NCBI GenBank assembly: GCA_950295325.1
Contig: OX485808.1
Location: 42,431,180 to 42,495,179 of the forward strand
Length of the DNA stretch: 64,000 bases
Reading direction: 5' to 3'
Source of the DNA: Polytrichum commune
Taxonomy: Eukaryota > Streptophyta > Polytrichopsida > Polytrichales > Polytrichaceae
Both the position numbers and the translations under genes were made by a program. Positions 35,687-45,540 of the stretch are shown here, one piece after another (positions within the stretch are counted from its first letter, which is position 1; every line of letters begins with the position of its first letter). Below the pieces are notes generated by a model that did no database searches, was not told the origin of the DNA, and saw nothing but the letters and a program-made list of their open reading frames with translations.

Positions 35687-35847
35687 GATTTATCTCAGCC
35701 TAGCAGTACTTTGGGCTATGATATATGTGTCCATTTCTGGACCTCTTGTGAAGCAATAATTGATTGATATAATAAAGGTATAATCTCAATGATTATTTTT
35801 ATTTGCTTCAAAATTTTGTATTACAATGCTTCCTATGTCTATCAACT

Positions 35848-36336
35848 CTATTTCCGTTTTGCATACTTCTTAGATGATTGCGAGGGAGGTGGACCCGGTC
35901 GAAGCAAATCCATATAAGAAATTGTCTTATCTCTCTTTCGATCCTTCAGCGGAAGATGATGCGGCGTCATTCCTCTCATCCGTTCGCGAAATGAAAGAGA
36001 CTTCGAAGATTCCCCTTCCACCTTCACCTCCTCCTCCGTTTCGTTCGATTTGTCTTCATCTAAATCAACATCCTTCTCCGGCACATCTTCCTGCCTTTTT
36101 TCCTTTTTCTCATATTGTTTTTGCTCCTCCTGCACCCTCCACCTCCATGCTTGTGTAGACTGCGAAAATGGAGTCAGCTCGTAGTCATCACTACTTTGAT
36201 TTCCAGCAGCAAACTCAAATTCCGGCGATGGATTAAATGGAATATGAGGATCTCCTAGACTTCTAATTTCCTTCTCCCATCCTAATCCAGCAAACATGTC
36301 TCTCTCATCTCCCATTGTGTGCAACTGTATATACAA
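35848..36336 (-). CDS. small charged accessory protein of the transposon
   Basis: A single reading frame of 162 codons; an internal start (MGDERD) at 36315 is equally plausible. The protein is hydrophilic: an aromatic/acidic N-terminal half (GLGWEKEIRSLGDPHIPF), a highly acidic middle (DVDLDEDKSNETEEEVKVEG) and a basic C-terminus (LKDRKRDK..SKKYAKRK). No family is recognised. It is convergent with the transposase (gap 161 bp) and lies inside the right end of the element. Confidence 0.5.
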   Translation of the reverse strand: MYIQLHTMGDERDMFAGLGWEKEIRSLGDPHIPFNPSPEFEFAAGNQSSDDYELTPFSQSTQAWRWRVQEEQKQYEKKEKRQEDVPEKDVDLDEDKSNETEEEVKVEGESSKSLSFRERMRGMTPHHLPLKDRKRDKTISYMDLLRPGPPPSQSSKKYAKRK

Positions 36337-36786
36337 TTATGTTGGGTATGAGTCCAATTTATAATCTATTCGGCCACAAACGATAATTGCTAAAGTCCAA
36401 GCTATAGAATAGACTCACATATAAGACAAAGAGAAAAGTGATGAATAAAAACCAAGCAAGTTTATTATTTTGATTCCTTTGTATATTGATTGACTCATTC
36501 TTCAATTATACCAATCTCAAAAAATCCATTTTCATTGATTTTTCTTGTAGTCATCATTGGTTTTAATAATTCAACCACCTCACGGTTTCCAAACTAAATG
36601 AGACCATTTCAAATTCAGGGTTTTTATTTTATTTTATGACCTATACATCCCACGGAAATAGGTCCAATTTTTTTACTATTATTGTCAAATTCTGGAATAT
36701 TCTTGGTATATTCTTGGCTATTTTGGAATATCCTAATTTTAGTCTGACAAGTTTACTATTTTTATTTCCTCTACGCTCTCCGCTCT

Positions 36787-36838
36787 CCGCTCTCCAAATC
36801 TCCGCTCTCCGCTCTACGCTCACATACAAGTGTCGTCC
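36787..36838 (-). repeat. right terminal inverted repeat of the 18.3-kb transposon
   Basis: Read from the right tip inward it starts GGACGACACTTGTATGTGAG and continues CGTAGAGCGGAGAGCGG, matching the left end at equal offsets. Inside it an additional partly inverted set of CTCTCCGC units extends to about 36770. Confidence 0.85.
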
Positions 36839-36995
36839 GGCCAAAACCCTACTTTCTCTTGTCAACCACTTGTGATGAAATGTTGTCATGGATGATTGAA
36901 ATTTGGATGAAAAATCACTTGGTAAGTGACAGTAATTGCAACACTGTAAATCTCTATAATCCCCCCCAAAAAAATTTACAAGGAATGACAAATAA
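36839..36995 (+). mobile_element. right half of the split MITE, starting with the right target duplication
   Basis: GGCCAAAACC (36839-36848) is the right copy of the target duplication. Following sequence (CTCTTGTCAACCACTTGTGATG, GACAGTAATTGCAACACTG, TTTACAAGGAATGACAAATAATG) matches 42893-43045 of the intact MITE. The far terminus of this copy is degraded or lost. Confidence 0.8.
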
Positions 36996-38928
36996 TGTCC
37001 AAATGTCATTTGCATATAATTTATCAAGTATATGTACATGTACCCTAAACCTCAGAGAGTGTTAGCTGCAATGTCATACTTCTTTTAAATAGAAATAAAT
37101 AAATAAAATTGCATGTCAAATGACATGCATAATTCTTTTTATTGTGTGTATAACAAGCATGTCAAATGCCCATCCAATAGCATGCGATGTGGAAAAAACT
37201 TGAAAATAAACAATAAAAAATTCAAGTAGAGTGTGGGAGGAGAGGGGAGGGAGAGGGTTTAATAATAACAAAAATCAAAAGAAAGAGGACAGGCTATCCT
37301 ACAATCATATAGATAATAACATCTTCTTTGCCCCTAAGAGGCCCTATGAGGATGTAAAATGTCCTTTAAGCACTTTGGAGTTGTACAGAGGTTGTGGGGC
37401 TGATCACACCAACCAATTCAAACACCATATGTCGACATCTCAGGTTGTAATAGAGTGAATAGTGGTGGGCCAACATTTGTTTCTGCACATAACCTCCACC
37501 ACTTTCCCGGTTGGAACTGGACAGAAAGTTTGGTGCGGTCGGGGCAATATGTGTAACAACTACCATCTACCATGAGTGAATTCAATGTTCAACCTTCATA
37601 TATTTGATTTTGTTACAACACTATAAATCAAAAGATTCAAAAATTCATGGATTTTTTTATAAAAAAAAAGTCCATGTAAAAATGCACATGTCAAATGACA
37701 AGAAATACAACTTCCTTGATACTTTTGAATTCATGTATTTTTCATTGAAACAACATGGGTAGGAGAATATAAGGTTTACCAATTAGGTCGGACGTCCAAT
37801 TAGGGTTTTGTGCAAGCTAGTGTTCAAATGACAATTTAGCGAGTTCTCCAACCACAAGATCCACATTGGACAATGTTATAAGACCGAGCTACTAGGAGAT
37901 ACAATGGTTATCCCATGCTTCTCACTAGGTCCAACTACGCACCCAACCACGCATGCATGTTTTCCTATGGAAGACATTGCTTTGAATGGTTAGACCTCAA
38001 AAGAAGTCTCCAAATATTATGTTGGATACGTTGCCCATCGTTGCCCATGATTGATCCTTATACCTCCCACCCAACCCCCATAAATAACAATAGAATAATG
38101 TTGGTATTAGATAACAATATAATAAAGTTGTCATGTGCCATTAGGAAGTAGGTGTCTGTCTTTAATGTTGTACTTTTGGTCTTTCAACTCATCTTTATTG
38201 TTAGGTTGCACTTGTAATCATGGTCTCTGATAGATAAGCATGTCGGTCATTGGTTTGTCCGCTAGGATGCTTTAAGTTACTGGACTTTGGTTACCATTAC
38301 TGCTCGACTTTGATTTTCCTATAAATGTACATGTTCGATTGAGGAAAGTTGCAAAATACATTTGGATGAAAATGTGATTTGTCATCCAAATATGCAAACA
38401 ACAAAACTCACACTAATTTCTCACACTAAAATTTACTGTGGGCCACTTCAAATTATAATAATCATAAAAAATTAGTGTGGGTAATTGAGAATTACTGTGA
38501 CCCACATTAATTAAACAAAATAGTGTAGTTACATATGAACTGGTTGAAGTTCAAAACTGTAGAAAAGATACCAATCATTTTAAAGGAATGTATGGAATAT
38601 ACCTCAAATTAGTAAAGAAAGTCCAAAAGATCACAACACATAACCGGTTGGACTTGGCAACACTCGGATCTTGACTAACTATGCCCAAAAATCTGCCCGA
38701 TTTTCCAACCGGGCAGCTTTCTGTATGGAACATGTCTTATTACCTATGTGCATGCCACTAATGCTTTGCATGCACTTTTTGGATACTAAGTGATGACATG
38801 AGTGATGTGAGCCCCGGTAATAGTGTGATCCATGACACATGTAATTTATAAACAATATAATTCACCATACACACACATACACTCTAACCTCCGTAATATC
38901 AACCCCCTTAATGTCGCTTCTTCTCTTG
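36996..38928. other. gene-poor spacer with degraded MITE remnants
   Basis: No coding region is supported. A degenerate CACACTAA..TTAGTGTGGG pair at about 38405-38530 ends in a TAGTGTAGTTA motif and is a worn member of the TA/CACTAAA family. The rest shows nothing recognisable. Confidence 0.5.
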
Positions 38929-39324
38929 CACGGGGAGGTCACCACGTGCAGACAACGTTTGTTATCCCTATATTACGTGCCATAAATAATTTTAAATTTT
39001 ATGATATTTTTCCACATATACATAATCATTGATAGTATATTTGTATATTTTTTTGAATTTTTTCGTCATCTTCATTTTTTAGTAAATTTTTTAGTTCAAT
39101 TTTGCGTCATTCTAGTTAGAAACAATATTTTTATTTTTAAAAATAATCAAATTTTGTTTTTATTTGTTATTGTGTAATAGGGACCGTGTATATCTACTCA
39201 TGGGAAAAAAATTTGATAAAATTTTAACCCATTTTGGTGATGTTTTATGTAAAAAGTAGGATTTTTTACATGTAAAGTGTTTGCACGTAGTTGTTCAACT
39301 TTACAATGGAGTGACCTCCCCGTG
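38929..39324. mobile_element. hAT-like MITE with perfect 8-bp target duplication
   Basis: Ends CACGGGGAGGTCACCACGTG and, inverted, CAATGGAGTGACCTCCCCGTG. The 8-mer TTCTCTTG flanks both sides (38921-38928 and 39325-39332), the duplication size of hAT elements. The ~395-bp interior is AT-rich and non-coding. Confidence 0.85.
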
Positions 39325-39332
39325 TTCTCTTG

Positions 39333-40587
39333 TTTCTCAAGACCCTCGGGAACGTATTCTCTCAATTGAAATCTACCTCCTTGTTATCACATTTCCCTCA
39401 CATGTGTTACGGGTTTTGATATTAAAGTAAACCACCAAAGAATTCATATCACACGCTCGCACACGTCATGTTGTTAGCATAGTATTTATTGTCACTATTG
39501 TAATGTTGATTGTGCGTTATTTTTAAATGTCATATGCTAGACTAATTTTCTTTTAACACACATCCATGTTAACATTGCATAACTCCCTAATATTATGTGC
39601 ACTTTAGTTGCCACAAACATGATATCACAGAGTTTAGAGTGTACTCACATACATATGCACGTAACGTGTTTTTTCGGTGCTTCTTGTCAATCATGTAAGA
39701 ATGACATGCGGCAACAATTCAAAAGATAGTTAAGTGTTTAAGCCAAAGTATGAACTCCTTGTACATGTGCATTTTTGTTAAGTGTCTTCTAGATTTTGTC
39801 AGTTGAATGTTATGCAATCTTGGGGCATTAAATGGTGGTGGTGGTGGTGGGGAGGGGGGGGGGGATTATAGATTTTGAAGAAATCAACTACAAACAAGTA
39901 TTTAGATCATTGCAAAAAAATGGCAAATTTTGGACTTAATTGCTATCACACACCTACTTTATTATCTCCACTATTGTGCCAAATGTTTGAGCACATTATG
40001 TCCATGGTGTTTGGATACACAATCACTTGCATAATAACTACATGACAAGAACAAATAATAACATTTGGAACACGAGTGTTCACATTTTCAAAGGATGCTT
40101 GCTTGTTTCTAGACTCATCAAAAGTCCAAAATTGTCTAGACCCTGGTCGGAGATGACCATGAACTACCAGGTGATAGTGGAGAGATACCCATTTTCGAAT
40201 GGAGTGGTTGATGGTTTGATTCCTGCTATGAAATCTTCTCTTTACTTGACGGGAATAAAACTAGGTAGGCAGGTAGGAAGCCAAAAGCCCACACACCACA
40301 AAGTTGGCGATAAACCCCACCCTGCACCAAGAAGATTCTTAAGCAGGGTAGGACCAAGAGACTCAAATTCACGTCGGATTGCCCGACATTGGTTATTTAT
40401 TTATTTGTTTACGCCTAGATACCAATTTACACCATTTGTGATATTTAATATCACTTACCATTCAAAGTTGCGCAATGCTATAATTATCTAATGTATATTT
40501 ATTTATTTATTTGTTGACTTCAAAAGTCGTATTGATTGTTTGGACACCATGGAATGTTAGCATCTTTACTTGGTAGAAGCTTACATG
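39333..40587. other. no gene recognised; GGT/G-run low complexity
   Basis: A (GGT)n then poly-G run lies at about 39834-39864. The reading frame at 40027-40491 has no recognisable motif and is not accepted as a gene. Confidence 0.5.
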
Positions 40588-40647
40588 GTAGATCTATGTA
40601 ACTCCATATAGTAAGCGGCACTAATAGTAGGAGTTACATAGATCTAC
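40588..40647. repeat. 60-bp foldback element
   Basis: GTAGATCTATGTAACTCC at the left is exactly mirrored by GGAGTTACATAGATCTAC at the right, with ~24 bp between, including CACTAATAG. It looks like a deletion derivative of the TA/CACTAAA MITE family reduced to its subterminal repeats. Confidence 0.75.
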
Positions 40648-41339
40648 CGCTTTCCTACTATCTCGGGTCTACGAATTTGATTTCATAATTATACTTCTGA
40701 AAACATAATATTTGGTAAGGGCCTTTACTTCATTCATAGGATGGGGAAAGACACAATGAATTGTCTCGAGGATTTGCATGGAATTGAGTACATTCTTTTA
40801 CACATACCCAAGATTTGGCTTTTTTTTTTTTTTTTTTAAATGACTATGCAATTTGTCATTTTTTGTACTCAAACCCCTAAAAGATAGTTGTGGGGTTTGA
40901 AGATCAACATCCACATTTCCATTATAGTCTCACTCATGTTTTAGACTTGATCGGTTCATTTCTAGGAGTATGTACATAAAGACTACGTGCTTACATCTAT
41001 AAAGTTGAATGTAATATTAAGCTCTTGGATGTTCTTTTTTTACACATGCTTACAAAGTGGAAGAGTAATTGAAGATCTTTAAAAGGTGTACAAGGGGCTT
41101 TCCATCTTGGGGTTTGTGGAGGAAGAGAACATTGCATGGTAAAGAGAATGAAAAACAAACAACTTAGAACATGGGCGGGAAATAAAACATGGGAAGAGTG
41201 AGGTGCTCAACGACACACAACACGCTTGTACTTTACTAAGTCACAATCTATTGTGGTGCATATTGTTGGATTTAGGTTATGTGTGGGTTTTGGGGGATGC
41301 TCATTGCCTAAGGCAAACATGTGTTATACGAATACTTCT

Positions 41340-41660
41340 CTCTCTGCACCCCTTTCTCATAAACTATACGCAGTTCATGTGAGATGATTAGCAAATCCAA
41401 ATCGTGCCTATAGTCATCTATTTGCCTTGTAATTTGTGGAGCTCATACGAATATCTTATTCATTATCGAAGTGAAGATTCTCGTGCTCATATAGGCCCCC
41501 TCAATCATGTTGACTATCGGACCAAGGAATAGTCAACATATTTTGAACACGTTGTCTAATCCTTTTTAATCACATGTCTTCTCGATCCAAACCCTCTTAG
41601 ATTTAAACCTAATCAAATGTAGGTGTCCATGTTCTCGCTATGTTGGAATTACAAACATCT
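41340..41660 (+). repeat. dispersed ~320-bp repeat copy
   Basis: Carries GCAAATCCAAATC, CTTATTCATTATCGAAGTGA, AAGATTCTCGTGCTCAT and a worn CAAATGTAGGTGTCC end, diagnostic of the family at 3389-4756. The neighbouring 40648-41339 shows no gene and a T-run near 40820. Confidence 0.55.
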
Positions 41661-41857
41661 ACCTTTACCACTTCGTCTCAATTTTAGCTTAATGGAAGCG
41701 AAAATGTGTCAAAAGCATCTACCGCATTAAGAGACGAGCATCTTGTACTCCGAGGTAACTTAGCGCAACTTTGTCCGGAACGGCTTGATCACCTTTGCTA
41801 CATGCAAAATTAGAAGTTGGCCAATATATGTGTAATTAAAGTGCATTGAAGCCCCAA

Positions 41858-42072
41858 ACTACACAAAATATGATATTTAGTGTTTGGAGTTACATGTTCC
41901 TATATCTTTTCATTCTTAATGTATTTTTTTACCAAGTAAAGGTGCTAATGATCTATAGTCTCCAAACAACCAATTCAACCATGGTTGGTAAAAAATGAGA
42001 TGCATAGTAGACATTTATAATATTGCGTAATTCCAAATAGTAAGTAACACTAAATATCATATTTTGTGTAGT
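41858..42072. mobile_element. MITE of the TA/CACTAAA family
   Basis: Left ACTACACAAAATATGATATT and TTAGTG, right inverted AATATCATATTTTGTGTAGT; the pairing continues through GGAGTTAC / GTAATTCC. About 215 bp, non-coding. Confidence 0.8.
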
Positions 42073-42767
42073 TAGTTAGCCACATCATAAGACACAAAGC
42101 GCTTACAAAATTATGATGGTTCTTTTGAAGGCCGCAATCCCACATCCAATGGACGAGATTTTGAAAAACTCAAGAAGAAGAAGAAGAAGAAGAAAACCCT
42201 CTTCTTTGTTACAAATTGCTTGGAGCACATGATTTGATGGGATGAGCCCAACTACACTCGTGAGAATCTGGGGCCAAAATTGTTGCATGCCTCAACCCTT
42301 TTTTTAGGGGCCCATATTCCTTGGGGGGTTCACTGGCGAAAATCGTAGAACAACGTGCGATAAAAAATAGGGTCTAATATATTAATTGTAGATAAATTTT
42401 GTAAAAAACTTACATATAATATAGGGGGTTTTGAAATAATGAAAAAGGATTACATGTAAAATACCATCACACCTTTATTTTGAAAAATACCATACCTTAT
42501 AATCTTTTCTGCAAGGTAAATAGCCCCCCAATAAATAGGTCCCGAACGCACGTGTATGCAAAATATAAGAGGGAGTGAACCCCCCGAGCCATATTATCAT
42601 GAAAGTAGTTGGGGTTGTCCCACCAACTACATAAAATAACCGATTTTTGACCTTGCCGTTGACAACTTTAGGGTCTAGCTACACTTCCCGGTTAAGGCTT
42701 CAGTTAGACTAAGTAATCACGCAAAACAAGTTCCATTGTGCTTGCACCACCCATTTGAGAGAATTAG
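42073..42767. other. no gene recognised
   Basis: Contains a GAA/AAG run at about 42170-42195 and a G-rich GGGGGGTTCACTGGCG stretch near 42315. A 61-codon frame over the GAA run is not convincing. Confidence 0.5.
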
Positions 42768-43144
42768 CTACACTAAATACAATATTTAGTGTCATATGGT
42801 ATTTTATGTGGCTATGGTAACTTTTTGGATGACACTTTTTATGAATAAGTGAACAAATATTGTCATGGATGATAGATGAGTTCATCTGTTGGCCAAAACC
42901 CTACCTTCTCTTGTCAGCCACTTGTGATGAAGTATTGTCATGGATGATTGAGTTTTGGATGAGAAATGACTTGGTAAGTGACAGTAATGGTGATACTGTA
43001 AATCTATAATCCCCCAAACATTTACAAGGAATGACAAATAATGTTGGGTTAATATTTAGTGTTGGTGACACCATACCGTGGTTTACAATTAGTACTGAGC
43101 AAGACAATTAGAATTGGTGGCACTAAATACCATATTTAGTGTAG
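42768..43144 (+). mobile_element. intact MITE, the empty-site reference for the 18-kb insertion
   Basis: Begins CTACACTAAATACAATATTT and ends with the inverted ATATTTAGTGTAG. It contains GGCCAAAACC once, at about 42892-42901. The two halves at 18384-18523 and 36839-36995 align to it on either side of this 10-mer. A third, divergent relative is at 48528-48830. Confidence 0.8.
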
Positions 43145-44049
43145 TTGCAAGGGAGCTAACGTATATGAGAGAAAATCAACTTCACGCTTGCACCAGTTAG
43201 TTAATATTAAGGTCTAAATAAAAGGGATCAAAGCAGGAGTTAGCTAACTTGCTAAACCTTGTTCTAGTGAAGAAATCTTAACTCATCCATATCCCTATTG
43301 TTAACTAACTTTTACCACTGATAAGTCCAATTATTTTTCTTGAATGCTCAACTCTCATTATCCCCATCTCTTGTCCGTTCCGCTATGAGGTGGACCACAT
43401 TATTTCTTACACCATCCTAAATTAGCATACATTTTTAGATAACAACACGTTATTTGAATGACAATGGAATATAATAATGTCAACTTTATATTATTTATAT
43501 TGTTGATTTATAATTAGAATTAGAATGAAACACTATTGTGTGGGTCACAAAATCAAAACGTATCATAATTGATATTATGCTCAAAACTTGAGCAAGTAGA
43601 GCGTAACTTCAGTCGGTCAACCTTACCTTCTCTCTTAAATTGGTCCACCTTTGGTTAGTCATAATTGGGATGGGCATGCAATTGGTTAGCATAGTGTTAG
43701 CTAATTCTCCTAATTGAATGGTATGGCCAATTTGACCATGATTTCAATTAGCTAGAATTTTGGTCAACTAATCTTCACTAAACTAGGTGGTGTTGTTGGA
43801 CCCTTAGATGTTTATGAATGTTACTATCAACATGATAATAGATACATATTTTTTGAGTGGGTAGGAAGCAAAACTGTCCTACAAGATTGTAAGAAAACCT
43901 TGCATATCTTCATAAAACGAAGGTCAAAGGTTTTGGTGTTGGGGAACTTGTCACCAATTGAAAATGTGTAACGTCAAGGAGAGGTAGGCTAAAGTCGGCT
44001 ATGATGCTTACATCATAACCCAAACTAGTGGATGGTTTTTCACCCTTAA
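43145..44049. other. no gene recognised
   Basis: AT-rich spacer without supported reading frames, RNA genes or clear repeats. Confidence 0.5.
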
Positions 44050-45540
44050 CTTCTGTGAGCCAGGATCACCCCCACCCTTCAATGCGTCCCAGTCTGAGTG
44101 GGGGATTCCCTGTCACATGTCCCTCCCATGTCGAGAGCGCGTAGAACCTTAACTCCCTTCAACAATGAGTTAGTGCAATTAGCACCCCTCTTTATTAATC
44201 AAATCGTTATTTTATTAGACCTTTAGCATTGATAAATGCTAAGGTTGTTCACACACATGAAGGAAAACCTCCTTCCATCCTAAATCCTATCTTGCTACAA
44301 CCTAATTATAACTGGGCCCATCCTAAGCAACCCCCGGTTCAATTGGTAATTGCTGAATTTAATGTGTACTTCCCTCTGCCCTTCAGACCAGTAGTCTGTA
44401 ACCGAACCACAACCAGCTCGGGACCTTCGGCTCCCAGGCCCTCACTCCAACCAGCCACCTTGTAAGTGGACTTGCTTGTCCAGTCACCCTCCCCTGTTTC
44501 GATCTACCCTTGGCCGTAGCAGCTGCTGCCGAGGCCCCTGGTTGGTGTCCCAGTCCCCTCCTCTGCACTCCTCAGCTCGACCTGGATGTTCCCTCCTAAC
44601 ATCCCAGCCTGATTCATTAGCAGTAAACACCCTGCCTAGCTGCCGCTTGAGTTGGGTGCAGCTCGCCCAACGCTCCTGCTCCCTTTGCGCCTTCCTTCTC
44701 TCAACTCCTCCCTCAATCTGAGCTACATTCCCACCTGAAATGTGGACTCACAGCAGGTATTCCAGAACCACAGTCACTGCGCCTTAACCACCCACAACCC
44801 GAGACCTCGAAGCACCATACCGACCCTCAATCAGCATCCCCTTCAATCACAGTCCTTTCATTATTTTCCCACTTACACCCCCCTCGCATCTCAGTCCTTC
44901 CTTGGCCATCCGTCTTGGATTCGCTCCTCACACTCTAATTGTTTTGGTTGGATCCTTCCACCTTCGAGGCTAGGCATTTTCCACTTGAAGTGGCGCTTTC
45001 AGTGAACACAAATGCTTGTCAATCTTTACTAGCTGCAATGTCGATCCTCCCCAGCATCGCCACCCCTTCCAACCACATTAGGCAGCCTTAATCCTCTTCA
45101 ATGAGCCTGGAGTAAAATTTGCCTTCCAGCCAACCTTCTCCCATCCTTTCTTTTTTAGTTTTGTTGTGTCTGCTGGTAGATCAGCCAGTGGATAGCCATG
45201 TTCACCAATTTCGGCAAGGTCTCCCCATAGCTGCTCGCCGTAGCCTCCTCCCGGCCGGTCCAGAGAGAGAGCGAGAGCAGGCTCCCAACCGCCGCTCAAC
45301 CCAATCCAGGACCCCGGAAATTGCTAGGGGTCCAGTGTCCCCCTTCCCTATTCAAACACTACCGATCCTTATTTGGCTAATTTTAAGCCCAGCTCCTTAC
45401 TCCTACCCGTAACTTTTACCTTTATTCAAACCCATCTCATCCTAATCTCACCCCGCCCTCTAACCATCAAAGCCCTAAACACTAGTCTAAATTTTAAAAC
45501 ACACTTCAACCCAACCGCACTCTGTTTATGTTTTCAAAAG
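44050..45540. other. GC- and pyrimidine-rich island
   Basis: Base composition changes sharply to C-rich on the plus strand with CpG-bearing segments, unlike the AT-rich surroundings. Several overlapping frames are open because of composition, all Pro/Ser-rich and without known motifs. It could be a solo LTR or other insertion, or the leader of an unseen gene. No matching terminal repeats were found by eye. Confidence 0.35.

Larger units (their letters stand above)
18524..36838. mobile_element. 18.3-kb MULE-like autonomous DNA transposon with ParB/methyltransferase cargo
   Basis: Bounded by a 10-bp direct repeat and by inverted ends sharing GTATGTGAGCGTAGAGCGGA at the same distance from each tip. 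It contains, left to right: the ParB-like/methyltransferase-like gene (-), a palindrome array, a basic accessory gene (-), the transposase (+) and a second accessory gene (-). It interrupts a MITE whose other copies show the empty site. All four gene models have open, in-phase exons, so the copy may be young or still functional. The class call rests on the 10-bp duplication, the C-x2-H motif in the transposase core and its C-terminal SWIM-type zinc motif. A nested hAT-like MITE lies at 24653-24968. Confidence 0.85.

Noticed and set aside
18524..36838. Integrated giant-virus or bacterial fragment as the source of the whole block
   Set aside because: The ends are terminal inverted repeats with a target duplication and the block encodes a MULE-like transposase; the ParB-like gene has plant-type introns. 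A foreign origin of that gene alone remains possible.
40027..40491. 154-codon plus-strand frame
   Set aside because: No recognisable domain, biased AT-rich codons and no supporting neighbours.
45119..45412. Pro/Ser-rich plus-strand frame
   Set aside because: Composition-driven openness in the C-rich island; no motif, no splice partners.
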